Positions 38,223-47,420 are shown, counted from the first letter of the stretch. The stretch: DNA of 64,000 bases from Vreelandella profundi (GCF_019722725.1 NZ_CP077941.1:186001-250000); one strand, 5' to 3'. Numbers and translations: made by a program. The notes: generated from the letters alone by a model not told the origin.

Positions 38223-38251
38223 CTTTCTTATAGATATTCTAAGAAGTCTAG
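38223..38251. repeat. Right terminus of the island with target core
   Basis: Reading inward on the minus strand: CTAGAC (38251-38246, target core shared with the gene), then TTCTTAGAATATC, and TATAAGAAAG. TTCTTAG corresponds to TTCTAAG at the left end, one mismatch. Confidence 0.75.
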
Positions 38252-38446
38252 CCAGCCTTCTACTTCCACCCGGCCACGGCTTTTAATGCTAATTTCTTCG
38301 TAGTGGGTGAAACCGTAGTCGCTCGCGTGGGTCAATACGTCATCAATACGATCCATTGGCAGCGAACCAGCCTGAGCACTGCCTGCCGCAGCGGCAAGTA
38401 GTAGGGCAGAGGTCGGGATCAGCAGCATTTTTTTCATGGTGTTCAT
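38246..38446 (-). pseudogene. 5' half of the PepSY-like gene split by the island
   Basis: Codons 1-67, MNTMKKMLLIPTSALLLAAAAG (signal peptide) through VEVEGWLD, then the frame runs five codons into the island and stops at 38228. The start at 38446 has a GAAGGAATTTG ribosome site identical to that of the internal paralogue. The remaining 91 codons are at 5655-5930. A truncated secreted peptide of about 72 residues could still be made. Divergent from the PepSY/two-component operon at 38595. Confidence 0.92.
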
Positions 38447-38554
38447 AGCAAATTCCTTCTTTACGTGACGAATCATTTACGTGAATCAATGGCACTCAGC
38501 GAATGCGACAGGTAATTTATACCACTGCGATACTTTCCTTAAGCTGACAAAACT

Positions 38555-38571
38555 GTTCATCTAACGTTCAT
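38555..38571. promoter_or_regulatory. Paired GTTCAT box between divergent PepSY genes
   Basis: GTTCAT at 38555-38560 and 38566-38571, exactly 11 bp apart, lies between the interrupted leftward PepSY-like gene and the rightward PepSY/response-regulator operon. It is conserved upstream of the island copy (29932-29948). It is the best candidate binding site for the adjacent OmpR/PhoP-type regulator. Confidence 0.5.
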
Positions 38572-38594
38572 GTTGCCTTAGGCATCCTGACACT

Positions 38595-38963
38595 ATGAAT
38601 AATGTCGTACGTCACCTTATAACGCCACTAGGCCGCTTCCAAAAAAGCGCTTGCCGCAGTGTTGCCGGTTTAGCCTTAGCGCTATTACTGGTTAGTAGCG
38701 CGGTGGGCGATCAGCCCTGGGAGTCTCTGCACGGCGAGGTTCGTCGCGGCGAAGTGGTGCCGCTGGAGACTATTTTAGATTGGCTGGAAGCTCATTATAT
38801 TGGTGAGGTGCTCGAAGTTGAAGTTGAGCGTGAACGCGGGTCTGTAGAGTATGAAATTAAGCTGCTGGGCCCCCAGGGCCAGGTTGTTGAATTTGAATTT
38901 GACGGCCAAAGCGGCGAGCTAATGTCCATTGAAGGTGTGCGCATTAATGATATGCGCCGTTAG
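38595..38963 (+). CDS. PepSY-domain periplasmic protein
   Basis: A 122-residue protein with a signal peptide (hydrophobic SVAGLALALLLVSSAVG). A single PepSY domain follows: GEVVPLETILDWLEAHYIGEVLEVEVER ... GQVVEFEFDGQSGELMSIEG. It is the first gene of an operon with a response regulator 30 bp downstream and a sensor kinase. PepSY proteins in this position are common in gammaproteobacteria and may modulate the sensor in the periplasm. Confidence 0.85.
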   Translation: MNNVVRHLITPLGRFQKSACRSVAGLALALLLVSSAVGDQPWESLHGEVRRGEVVPLETILDWLEAHYIGEVLEVEVERERGSVEYEIKLLGPQGQVVEFEFDGQSGELMSIEGVRINDMRR

Positions 38964-38993
38964 CCTTTTATATAAGAAAAGGGTAGTCAGTCG

Positions 38994-39668
38994 ATGAAGT
39001 GTTTGCTGGTAGAAGACGACCATGCGCTCGCCCGCGAACTAAGCCAGGCACTGCGCGACGGCGACTGGCTGGTCGAGCATGCGGCTACGGGCCAAGACGC
39101 CGATTTTCTGGTGCGCACGGAAGCTTATGACACGCTCATTTTAGATGTAGGCCTACCCGACGGTGACGGTACGCGCTGGCTTTCGGCTTGGCGTGAAGAT
39201 GGCATTGACCTACCCGTGCTCATTCTCACCGCCCGCGAGCGCTGGGCCGATAAAGCGGCAGGATTTACCGCGGGTGCCGATGACTACGTCACGAAGCCTT
39301 TTGAACCGGCGGAGGTGCTGTTTCGCCTGCGCGCCCTGGTTCGCCGCAGCCACGGCCATGCCCACCCGATATTGAAAGCCGGCGAGCTCAGCTTAGATAC
39401 GCACACGCAGCACGTCGCGCTGGCGGGGCGTCCTGTGGGGTTAACCGCCCAAGAAACGCGCCTGCTCGGCTACTTAATGCATGCCGCCCCGCGCGTGGTG
39501 AGTCGTACCGAGCTTTCAGAGCACGTGTACGACCGCGACCATGAGCCGGATTCTAACGTGATCGACGTGCAGGTTAGCCGTCTGCGCCGTAAGTTGGGCA
39601 GTTGGCGCATTGCCACGCTGCGGGGTCAAGGGTATCGGCTCTTGGAAGAAGAGCCCGCCGCCGAATGA
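38994..39668 (+). CDS. OmpR/PhoP-family response regulator
   Basis: A 224-residue two-component regulator. The receiver domain has acidic residues D8/D9, phospho-acceptor D51 in LILDVGLPDGDG, and TKPFE lysine near 101. The C-terminal winged helix is of OmpR type (LTAQETRLLGYLMHAA ... SNVIDVQVSRLRRKLG ... TLRGQGYRL). Stop overlaps the kinase start (ATGA). The likely binding site is the paired GTTCAT box at 38555. Confidence 0.95.
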   Translation: MKCLLVEDDHALARELSQALRDGDWLVEHAATGQDADFLVRTEAYDTLILDVGLPDGDGTRWLSAWREDGIDLPVLILTARERWADKAAGFTAGADDYVTKPFEPAEVLFRLRALVRRSHGHAHPILKAGELSLDTHTQHVALAGRPVGLTAQETRLLGYLMHAAPRVVSRTELSEHVYDRDHEPDSNVIDVQVSRLRRKLGSWRIATLRGQGYRLLEEEPAAE

Positions 39669-41044
39669 GTCAACCCCGTTCGACGTGGCGTACTCAATGG
39701 AAAAAACGTTGGGCCGGGCGTTCCATCGGCGTGCGACTGCTATTGGCCGCGCTGTTGATGGTAGGGCTGGCACTTCCTGTTGCCGGTACGCTGCTTGCTC
39801 ACCATTATCATGTATCGGCGACCCAGGCCTTTGACGAACGCCTGGAGGCCACGCTTAATGTGATTATTGCCGGTGCCACCTATGATCGTGCCACCCAGCA
39901 GCTTGCCTACGATCGGGCGCTGGGTGACCCACGTTTTGATAACGTTTATTCCGGCTGGTACTGGCAAATAACCGATGCTGGCCAAAACACGCTGGCCTCA
40001 CGCTCACTATGGGATCAACGCCTGCCGGTCATTGCAAATGACGCTCTCAGCGCGCGCTCATTGCCAGGCCCACGCGGGCAATCGCTGCGCGTCGTGGAGC
40101 GCGATATCTATTTAGCGCCCTTGGAAGCGCCGCTGCATATTAGCGTTGCCGCGCGGGACGATTTATTAGCCGCGGATATTCGCGAATTCCAACGTCTTCT
40201 CTGGGGTGGTTTGGCGGGTCTAGGGATATTGCTCTTAGCCGTGCTGGCGCTGCAGGTGCGCTGGGGATTAGCGCCGCTGCGGCGTATGAGGGCCAACCTG
40301 CATGACGTTGAGCAGGGGCATGCAGAACAGTTGGATACCGGTTTGCCCGACGAGCTGGCGACCCTGGCCGCCTCAATGAATGCGGTGCTGGCGCGGGACC
40401 AGCGTTTAATTGAACGCGGCCGCCACACCGCCGGCAATCTTGCCCACGCGTTGAAAACACCGCTGAGCGTGATGCGCCTGCAGCTTCGTCAGTTGCCGGA
40501 AGCCAGCCGCGCTACCTGGGACGTGGAGTTAACGCGCCTAGACAGCGCGGTACGCCATCATCTAGCGCGTGCATCGGCGGCTGGCGAGGGAGCGCGCGTT
40601 GCCCCCATTGATCTGCACGCCACGTTAGCACCGCTGCTAACCGGGCTAGCCAAGCTTGGCCAGCGACGCGGCATTACGCTGCGCCAAACATGGCAACGTG
40701 ACGTGAACGTGCATATGGATGGGCAAGATATTCAGGAGCTGGTAGGTAACTTAATGGATAATGCGCTGCGCTGGGCGCACAGCGATGTTCAGCTGCGGGT
40801 TCAGGTTGACGCACAGCAGCTCACTATCAGCGTTAGCGATAATGGCCCCGGCATGTCTGATGCGCAGTGCCAGCAGGCGGTGCAGCGAGGGAAACGCCTG
40901 GATGAGCAGCGCTCGGGCAGTGGGTTGGGGCTGGCGATAGTCACCGACCTTGTCGCTTTGTACAGCGGCCATATGCAGCTTTCCCGCGCCAGCGAAGGAG
41001 GCTTAAACGTAGTGGTTGGGCTGCCCGTAGTGGCGAACGGATAA
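39665..41044 (+). CDS. Sensor histidine kinase
   Basis: A 459-residue membrane kinase. A transmembrane segment near residues 20-42 (VRLLLAALLMVGLALPVAG) precedes a periplasmic sensor region. A second one near 180 (WGGLAGLGILLLAVLAL) leads to a HAMP domain. The dimerisation box is HTAGNLAHALKTPLSVM; ATP-binding boxes are NLMDNALRWA, VSDNGPGMS and GSGLGLAIV. PhoQ-like layout. The ATG at 39665 overlaps the regulator stop by 4 bp. Confidence 0.94.
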   Translation: MSQPRSTWRTQWKKRWAGRSIGVRLLLAALLMVGLALPVAGTLLAHHYHVSATQAFDERLEATLNVIIAGATYDRATQQLAYDRALGDPRFDNVYSGWYWQITDAGQNTLASRSLWDQRLPVIANDALSARSLPGPRGQSLRVVERDIYLAPLEAPLHISVAARDDLLAADIREFQRLLWGGLAGLGILLLAVLALQVRWGLAPLRRMRANLHDVEQGHAEQLDTGLPDELATLAASMNAVLARDQRLIERGRHTAGNLAHALKTPLSVMRLQLRQLPEASRATWDVELTRLDSAVRHHLARASAAGEGARVAPIDLHATLAPLLTGLAKLGQRRGITLRQTWQRDVNVHMDGQDIQELVGNLMDNALRWAHSDVQLRVQVDAQQLTISVSDNGPGMSDAQCQQAVQRGKRLDEQRSGSGLGLAIVTDLVALYSGHMQLSRASEGGLNVVVGLPVVANG

Positions 41045-41059
41045 CGGAGATTTCATTGA

Positions 41060-42991
41060 ATGCATGGCACGGATACGCTGCCCGATATTTTAGTTGGCCC
41101 TTTATTGCGGCGCATCAGCACGACCCGGCTGGTGATGTGGCTTGTGGCCACTCGGCCACTGACCATGACGCTGGTGCTACGACCCGGCCAGCATGACGCC
41201 GAGTCCATCGGTTTAGCACATCATCATCAGTGCGTTGCCATCGGTAAGCGCGCCTTTATCCACCTGATTGATATTGAGCTTGAAACGCCGCTGCCCTGCG
41301 ACGAGCGTATCGAATACGACCTGCAGATCGAAACATTGCAGGGTGGCCGGCAATCGCTGCCCGAGTGGGCGCCCTGGCTGTGCTACGAAGGCGCCGATTA
41401 CCCTGCCTTTGTGATTGCCTCACGCCATCATCGCCTGATGCATGGCTCTTGCCGTAAGCCACATCACGATAGCCCTGATGGTTTGGTGCGTGCCGACAGC
41501 TGGCTTGCCGATCAGCAGGCGGCGCCCACCGAGTGGCCCGCCTGGCTACTGATGACCGGTGACCAAGTCTACGCCGATGACGTTGCCGGCCCGATGCTGC
41601 GCGCCGTGCATGCGCTGATTGAACGCCTTGGATTAGTCGACGAACAGTTAGAAGGCGCCACGGTAGACGACAGCCAGGCGCTGTATCACTCGCCTGACAG
41701 CTATTATTGCCGCGCAGCGCTGCTGCCGGATTTCACCAGCAACGCGGCGCTGCGTGAGCGCTTTTTTGGCGGTGTCAAAAAGCCGGTGTTTACCTCAGCC
41801 AATGCCCACAACCATTTAATGACGCTGGCGGAAATGCTCGCCATGTACTGTTTGGTGTGGTCGCCGGTGGCCTGGCAAGTGATTGCCCCCGCGCCGCCCA
41901 CATTAAATGACAAAGACGCTGAGCTTTATCGCCAAGAGCAGGAGGTGATCGATACCTTTGTTGAGGGCTTGCCCCAGTGTGCGCGGCTGATGGCGCACTT
42001 GCCGAGCCTGATGATCTTTGATGATCACGACGTAACCGATGACTGGAACCTCACCGCTGACTGGGAGAAAGCTGCCTACGGCCATCCGTTTTCTAAGCGC
42101 ATTATCGGCAATGCCCTGGTCGCGTATTCGCTCTGCCAAGCATGGGGTAACGATCCGGATAAACTCAACCCATTAATTCACCATGCCGCTACGCTGCTGG
42201 GCGATGGCCGCGAGATGCTCGCGCGTGCTGAACAAGATGGATTAATTGAGCGACTGCTGCGTTTTCAGGGCTGGGAATTTCAAATCCCCGGCACGCCTGC
42301 GCTTATTGTGCTCGACACCCGCACCCGCCGTTGGCGCAGTGAGCGTAGCCCCAAGCGGCCTTCTGGCCTCATGGATTGGGAAGCGCTGATGGAAATGCAG
42401 CAGGCGCTCATGGGCGCTAAGAGCGCAGTGATCATCTCGCCTGCGCCCATGTTTGGCGTCAAATTAATTGAAAGTATTCAAAAGCTATTTACCGCCGTGG
42501 GTAAACCTTTAGTGGTGGATGCTGAGAACTGGATGGCGCACCGAGGCGCCGCTAACGCGCTGCTGCAAATTTGGCAGCACTCTAAAACGCCGGGCAATTA
42601 CGTGATTCTTTCTGGCGATGTGCACTACTCGTTTGTCTACGACATTGTCGTGCGCCATCAGCGGCGCGCTCCTCATCTGTGGCAGATTACCTCAAGCGGG
42701 ATTAAAAATACTTTTCCCAAGAATCTTCTCAATACCTTTGATCGTCTGAACCGCTGGATGTACGCCCCGTGGTCGCCGCTTAACTGGTTTACGAAGCGCC
42801 GCAAACTCAGCGTTCACCCCCGTGACCCCGACCGAGCGAGTGCCGGGGAGCGGCTTTGGAACGCCAGCGGCATTGGTTTAGTCACACTCGACGAGAAAGG
42901 CTACCCAACGGATATTCGCCAGCTTGATGTGAACGGTAGCGATGTGGTGTTTCCGCCGCCCGAGCGTCTCAAGCAAAAAGGCGGGCGTTAA
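41060..42991 (+). CDS. PhoD-like metallophosphatase
   Basis: A 643-residue protein of the alkaline phosphatase D/PhoD-like metallophosphatase group. Metal-site motifs are LMTGDQVYADD, IFDDHDVTDDWN and LSGDVHYSFVYD. No signal peptide is apparent, which differs from secreted PhoD and fits the cytoplasmic PhoD-like subfamily. It starts 15 bp after the kinase stop, so it may belong to the two-component operon. Substrate unknown. Confidence 0.85.
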   Translation: MHGTDTLPDILVGPLLRRISTTRLVMWLVATRPLTMTLVLRPGQHDAESIGLAHHHQCVAIGKRAFIHLIDIELETPLPCDERIEYDLQIETLQGGRQSLPEWAPWLCYEGADYPAFVIASRHHRLMHGSCRKPHHDSPDGLVRADSWLADQQAAPTEWPAWLLMTGDQVYADDVAGPMLRAVHALIERLGLVDEQLEGATVDDSQALYHSPDSYYCRAALLPDFTSNAALRERFFGGVKKPVFTSANAHNHLMTLAEMLAMYCLVWSPVAWQVIAPAPPTLNDKDAELYRQEQEVIDTFVEGLPQCARLMAHLPSLMIFDDHDVTDDWNLTADWEKAAYGHPFSKRIIGNALVAYSLCQAWGNDPDKLNPLIHHAATLLGDGREMLARAEQDGLIERLLRFQGWEFQIPGTPALIVLDTRTRRWRSERSPKRPSGLMDWEALMEMQQALMGAKSAVIISPAPMFGVKLIESIQKLFTAVGKPLVVDAENWMAHRGAANALLQIWQHSKTPGNYVILSGDVHYSFVYDIVVRHQRRAPHLWQITSSGIKNTFPKNLLNTFDRLNRWMYAPWSPLNWFTKRRKLSVHPRDPDRASAGERLWNASGIGLVTLDEKGYPTDIRQLDVNGSDVVFPPPERLKQKGGR

Positions 42992-43154
42992 TCGTTGGTG
43001 ATTGGGTCTTGCCGTGATGGCGCCACCCGTTTGCTAAAGCGTCATTAAGTCGTCACAGAAGTGCCTCGCGGCTGTCATCTGAAGGGGGCAGGATATCGCT
43101 ATCTTCTGACTATGTTTAAGCGCGCTGATGCGTTAAAAAAACCAGGAGCCCCGA

Positions 43155-43784
43155 ATGCGTTTTTCTGATGCAAGTGCCACCACGATTGATTTATTACGCC
43201 ATGGTGAACCGGTGGGTGGGCGCATGTTGCGTGGTTCAACCGACCATCCGCTGAGTGAGGCTGGGTGGCAGCAAGTGACGGATGCGGTCATGCGCCATAC
43301 GGTTGAGGGCCATTTACCTTACGATGCGATTGTTACATCACCGCTAATGCGCTGCCGTGAGTTTGCCCTGTGGCTAGGCGAAGAATTTGATCTACCCGTC
43401 CAGGTGGAAGACGATCTTGCCGAGCTACACCTGGGGCAGTGGGAAGGTAAAACCTACGCAGAGGTAACCGCCGTAGAAGGCACCGCACGAATGAGTGCGT
43501 TTTGGCACAACCCTGCCGAGATCTCGCCCCCTGATGGCGAGACGCTACAAGCATTTGATGCCAGGCTTGCTGAGGTATGGCGGCGGCTACTTCTCCAGCC
43601 GCCGGGTCAGCATGTGCTGGTCGTAGCGCATCTGTTTGTCTGCAACGGCCTGCTGCGGCAGGTTCTTGAGCAGCCGCTTTCGCGAGTGCTGGCAATGGAT
43701 TTGCCCTATGCGGCGATGAGCCGAATGCGTCATGAACGCCATGCGCTTGGTGAAACCAGCTTTATTGAGTGGATAGGGCGTTAA
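43155..43784 (+). CDS. Histidine phosphatase family protein
   Basis: A 209-residue phosphatase of the phosphoglycerate mutase-like branch. The catalytic histidine is in DLLRHGEPVGG, a second arginine in VTSPLMRCREFA, the acid in LAELHLGQWEGKTY, and the C-terminal histidine in VLVVAHLFVCNGLL. It most resembles alpha-ribazole phosphatase/CobC-type enzymes, but no cobalamin genes are next to it, so the substrate is open. A CAGGAGC ribosome site precedes the ATG. Confidence 0.9.
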   Translation: MRFSDASATTIDLLRHGEPVGGRMLRGSTDHPLSEAGWQQVTDAVMRHTVEGHLPYDAIVTSPLMRCREFALWLGEEFDLPVQVEDDLAELHLGQWEGKTYAEVTAVEGTARMSAFWHNPAEISPPDGETLQAFDARLAEVWRRLLLQPPGQHVLVVAHLFVCNGLLRQVLEQPLSRVLAMDLPYAAMSRMRHERHALGETSFIEWIGR

Positions 43785-43851
43785 CCATTGTTGGCGGCTA
43801 GGCATGCTTTGCGCCATCATGAAGGCAGTTAGCTTACCGGAGCGCCTGTCT

Positions 43852-44364
43852 ATGTCATTGGTTCGCCTGTCGTCTTTACCTTATACGGTCGTATCGCGCA
43901 GCGGGTGGCTGCTGCCTTGCCTGTTGATGCTTGTGCTGGCGGGCTGTGCCAGCCGCGAGCTGACGCCGATAGATGCGCCACCCGACCGCGCCGGTATTTC
44001 TATGGAGCGTGCGCTCATTCTCTCCCATGCCCAGCAGGCCATTGGCACGCCGTACCGCTTCGGAGGCAATACGCCGGAAGGGCTAGACTGCTCGGGCCTG
44101 GTGGAAATGACCTATCGAGCGGCGGGTATTCGTGTACCGCGCACTGCCAATGAGCAATTTCAAGCCTTGCCAAAGGCCGAGGCCCCGCGCCCCGGCGACC
44201 TGCTGTTCTTTGGTGAGCGCCGCAAAGCGACCCATGTCGGTATCTATCGTGGCAACGGCCAAATGATTCACGCGCCCGGCAATGGCCGTCGCGTGGTAAG
44301 CGTGCCGTTAGAAATCGATTACTGGCAGGCGCGCTTTTTAGGCGCAGCCAGCCCCGCCCCTTAA
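43852..44364 (+). CDS. NlpC/P60 (C40) lipoprotein peptidase
   Basis: A cell-wall peptidase of about 170 residues. A lipoprotein signal ends at LVLAGC, so the protein should be anchored in the outer membrane. The C40 domain shows catalytic cysteine GLDCSGLVEM, histidine THVGIYRG, and third polar residue IHAPGNG. This is similar in size to Spr/MepS and NlpC. I chose ATG 43852 with GGAG nine bases upstream; a longer frame from 43804 is unlikely. Confidence 0.9.
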   Translation: MSLVRLSSLPYTVVSRSGWLLPCLLMLVLAGCASRELTPIDAPPDRAGISMERALILSHAQQAIGTPYRFGGNTPEGLDCSGLVEMTYRAAGIRVPRTANEQFQALPKAEAPRPGDLLFFGERRKATHVGIYRGNGQMIHAPGNGRRVVSVPLEIDYWQARFLGAASPAP

Positions 44365-44541
44365 GTAATCATGCTCTCTGCCGATATAGTATGTTGCAGC
44401 GTATACAAACGAGTATGAAACACGATGCGAATATATCGATCGGCCACCGTATAAAGATGCATCCGAAAGAGTGCTCTCTTGCTAATTTGACTCCTTATCC
44501 ATAGTCATAAACGAGGAGTTCAGGGACATAGGTATCCGTCC

Positions 44542-46320
44542 TTGGATCAACCAAAGGATCTGACTTTGCCAGCTAAGCTCTCCTCAGTCGAACCTCCACT
44601 AACGCGCTCGGCGAGCTCTACAGCTTTTACGGGTGCTACCAAGCTACCTGTTGAATCAGTGTTTTTTTACGCCAATGAAGCCATCATTATTACCGATGCG
44701 GAAAACCGTGTACTGGAAGTGAACCCGGCTTTTTGTGAGTTAACGGGGATTTCGCAGCGAGCGGTGCTGGGCAAAAAACCTGAAACATTCAGCATTTTAC
44801 CGCTAGATGATAGCTGTACCACGCGACTGATGCGTGAAGAGCTGCAGCTGCGTGATCGTAGCAAGAGCCAAGTGAGCTATCGCAGTCATGATGGCCAATT
44901 TTATCCTGGAATGATGTCTACTCATCGCGTGCGCGATAAGCGGGGTGAAATAGATCATCATGTTATTGTGCTCGCTGATCTCTCGGCCATTCCTGCCCAT
45001 GCTCGTCATCTCAACCGGGAGGTTTATTTTGACGCGCTAACAGGGCTGCCTAACTTACAGCTGCTGACGCAGCTGATCCAAGAATCCATGCAGCACGTAG
45101 ACGCTAAGCAGCTAACGTTGGCGGTATGCTCGCTAGACATCGACTTCTTTAAAAATGTTAATGACCGCTTGGGTTCCTTCGTCGGCGATGCGCTGCTATC
45201 CGCATTTTCGCAGCGGATCAGCCATCTATTGTTTGGCGATGATGTGCTGGCACGAGTGGGGGGCGATGAGTTCGTTCTACTGCTGCACCATAGAGTAGAC
45301 GATACTTTTTTTGCCAAACTGCTGGCATCCATCCGACAGCCGCTAATGATTGAGGGACAGAGCGTTCATCTAACCGCAAGTTTAGGGGTTACGCTCTATC
45401 CTGATGACTGCGTCCAAGGCGACATGTTGTTACGTCACGCCAATCAGGCGATGTATCGCGCCAAGCAGCGTGGTCGCGACACTTTTCACTTATTTGATCC
45501 TGACCATGACCGCTTATTGCAGGTCCGGCATGAGCAGCGTCAGCGCTTTACTGATGCGCTTAATCACCATGAACTGTGTCTTTATTATCAGCCTCAGATC
45601 GATATGCGCGGTGGCAATGTGGTGGGTCTAGAGGCGCTGGTTCGTTGGCAGCATCCTGAAGATGGCTTGCTGGTTCCCGGACAGTTTTTATTTACGATCG
45701 ATACCACGGCGTTAGAAGTAGGCCTGGGTGAGTGGGTAATTGAGGAGGCGTTGCGTCAATGGACTGAGTGGAATAAGCAAGGTATCTCGCTGCCGATCAG
45801 TGTGAATATCAGCCCCACGCACCTGTTGGTGAGTAATTTTAGCCATCGGCTAGGCGAACTGTTAGCACGCCATCCCAATGTGCCCCCCACGATGTTGAAG
45901 CTTGAGGTGCTGGAAAGTGCTGCGATGCATGATATTCAGCCTGCTCTGCAAAATATGTCGCGCTGTCGGGCATTGGGAGTGAGCTTTGCGATCGATGATT
46001 TTGGCACCGGCTTCTCGTCGTTAACTCATCTGCGTCAGCTGCCGGTTAGCCTAATTAAAATTGATCAGAGTTTTGTGCGCGATATGCTGAGTGACCAAGA
46101 CGATATGGCGATTGTGGAGAGTGTCATTTACATGGCGAATCGCTTTAAACGGCCCATGCTGGCCGAAGGCGTGGAAACCCTTGAACATGCTAAAGCATTA
46201 ATGGCTCTTGGGTGCGAGCTAGCGCAAGGCTATGGTATTGCAAGGCCAATGTCCGCTGAAGCCTTGCCAGCATGGGTAGCCCATTGGCCATCGCGCGCGG
46301 AGTGGCATTCACTAGCGTAG
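44542..46320 (+). CDS. PAS-GGDEF-EAL cyclic-di-GMP enzyme
   Basis: A 592-residue signalling protein. A PAS domain (FYANEAIIITDAENRVLEVNPAFCELTG) is followed by a GGDEF domain with intact VGGDEFVLLL and an EAL domain with intact GLEALVRWQHP. The EAL domain also has the catalytic acidic motif DDFGTGFSSL and LAEGVET. Both catalytic sites look functional, so it may make or break cyclic di-GMP. No transmembrane segment. The start appears to be TTG 44542; no better in-frame ATG exists before the PAS domain. Confidence 0.92.
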   Translation: MDQPKDLTLPAKLSSVEPPLTRSASSTAFTGATKLPVESVFFYANEAIIITDAENRVLEVNPAFCELTGISQRAVLGKKPETFSILPLDDSCTTRLMREELQLRDRSKSQVSYRSHDGQFYPGMMSTHRVRDKRGEIDHHVIVLADLSAIPAHARHLNREVYFDALTGLPNLQLLTQLIQESMQHVDAKQLTLAVCSLDIDFFKNVNDRLGSFVGDALLSAFSQRISHLLFGDDVLARVGGDEFVLLLHHRVDDTFFAKLLASIRQPLMIEGQSVHLTASLGVTLYPDDCVQGDMLLRHANQAMYRAKQRGRDTFHLFDPDHDRLLQVRHEQRQRFTDALNHHELCLYYQPQIDMRGGNVVGLEALVRWQHPEDGLLVPGQFLFTIDTTALEVGLGEWVIEEALRQWTEWNKQGISLPISVNISPTHLLVSNFSHRLGELLARHPNVPPTMLKLEVLESAAMHDIQPALQNMSRCRALGVSFAIDDFGTGFSSLTHLRQLPVSLIKIDQSFVRDMLSDQDDMAIVESVIYMANRFKRPMLAEGVETLEHAKALMALGCELAQGYGIARPMSAEALPAWVAHWPSRAEWHSLA

Positions 46321-46378
46321 ACACTCCATCATGCACCGTAATGTTGCAGAATTCATACATTAACCACAGCGCTGCACT

Positions 46379-46606
46379 ATGCCAACCATTGATGTGGTCA
46401 TCAATCTCAATTATGACGAGTGTCTAGCCCACTACGAGGGGCGCATTGCCAATGTGCGTACCCGAAGTGTAGATGGCCGCTGGGTAATATTTCCCGCTGA
46501 GGCGATTCGCAGAGTGATCAATCGTGACGGTATACGTGGCATCTATCGCTTAAGTTTTTCTGAGCAGGGCCGCTTTATAAGTATTTCCCCCTTAAACAGA
46601 CGTTAA
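46379..46606 (+). CDS. DUF2835 family protein
   Basis: A 75-residue protein of unknown function. The pattern AHYEGRIANVRTRSVDGRWVIFPAE-type core followed by INRDGIRGIYRLSF matches DUF2835, a small gammaproteobacterial family. It lies 58 bp after the PAS-GGDEF-EAL gene. Confidence 0.8.
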   Translation: MPTIDVVINLNYDECLAHYEGRIANVRTRSVDGRWVIFPAEAIRRVINRDGIRGIYRLSFSEQGRFISISPLNRR

Positions 46607-46841
46607 ACGTTTTCCATCAAACATCTATAGATAGCTATCGCGCATCTATCGTTAGGTGTCGCGCATTGCGCGATCAGGCTAATCGTTCTACTCGCAGATT
46701 CTCAATGGTAATACTCAAACAGGCATAACATGGCATTAACATTGCTTGTATAATGTGTTTCTTGGACTTTCAGGCTTACCCGCTTGAAAGCAAACAGTCT
46801 GCCTACCCGGCCTGCGCTGTCAGCACATTAGGAGATATACC

Positions 46842-47420
46842 ATGTCTGCCTCACCTGTCACATTAATGGTGGCTCGGCGCGTCGAGCGCGGCCGCTATTT
46901 CGATTTTAATCATTGGCTTAACGAAGGGCGGGAGCTAGCGGCTGATTTTGCAGGCTATCTTGGCTCTGGCGTATTGGCGCCACCGGTTGACGATGATGAA
47001 TATCAGATCATATTTCGCTTTAGCAGCAGCGAGACCTTAGCAGCCTGGGAGCACTCCGCTTCACGCTATGCGTGGCTAGAACGCGGGGCAGGGCTCTATG
47101 AGGCGCCCCATGAACATCGCGCTACAGGGCTGGATACTTGGTTTCAAACTAGCGTTAGCAGCATACCGCCACGCTGGAAACAGGCGGTGGCTGTCTGGCT
47201 GGCGTTTTTCCCTATCTCGCTGCTGTTTCAATTTTTATTTGGCGGCGTATTAGCCGAGTGGGCGCTAGTGCCGCGGGTAGTGGTGAGCACCTTAATGCTG
47301 ACGCCTGTCATGGTGTTTGTATTTATTCCGCTGTCTATGCGCTTATTAGCGCCCTGGCTGCAGGGCAAATGGTCACCGCTGGATATGCTGGCGCGCTGGC
47401 GTCAAACGTCTCGATCATAA
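46842..47420 (+). CDS. Monooxygenase-like (ABM) domain membrane protein
   Basis: A 192-residue protein. The first 100 residues form a dimeric alpha-beta barrel of the antibiotic-biosynthesis-monooxygenase type (VTLMVARRVERGRYFDFNHWL ... EYQIIFRFSSSETLAAWEHS). Two transmembrane helices follow (AVWLAFFPISLLFQFLF and STLMLTPVMVFVFIPLSM). The same layout occurs in uncharacterised proteins of many proteobacteria. Good AGGAGA ribosome site. Confidence 0.8.
   Translation: MSASPVTLMVARRVERGRYFDFNHWLNEGRELAADFAGYLGSGVLAPPVDDDEYQIIFRFSSSETLAAWEHSASRYAWLERGAGLYEAPHEHRATGLDTWFQTSVSSIPPRWKQAVAVWLAFFPISLLFQFLFGGVLAEWALVPRVVVSTLMLTPVMVFVFIPLSMRLLAPWLQGKWSPLDMLARWRQTSRS

Larger units (their letters stand above)
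5931..38245. mobile_element. 32.3 kb tyrosine-recombinase island (Tn554/GMT-like) carrying defence genes
   Basis: The insertion splits one reading frame (5655-5930 and 38246-38446). On the gene's coding strand the target reads TGG-CTAGAC-GATGAG. After insertion, CTAGAC stays with the right half, while a different hexamer, CAGTAC, precedes GATGAG at the left half. A retained core at one end and a foreign hexamer at the other is the known signature of Tn554-family transposition. The termini just inside are TTCTAAGGCC (left) and TTCTTAGAAT (right, reading inward), a short imperfect inverted repeat. GCCTAAAAA and GCCTTAAAAA follow near each end. Mobility genes lie at the right end (30038-38077) and cargo to the left. 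Confidence 0.9.

Noticed and set aside
5937..38243. 7-bp direct repeat TTCTAAG (5937-5943 and 38237-38243) as a target-site duplication
   Set aside because: Using it as the junction would give a gene with four or five extra codons (FLEQY) not present in the paralogue. The hexamer model gives exactly the paralogue's length. The repeat is better read as imperfect inverted terminal sequence.
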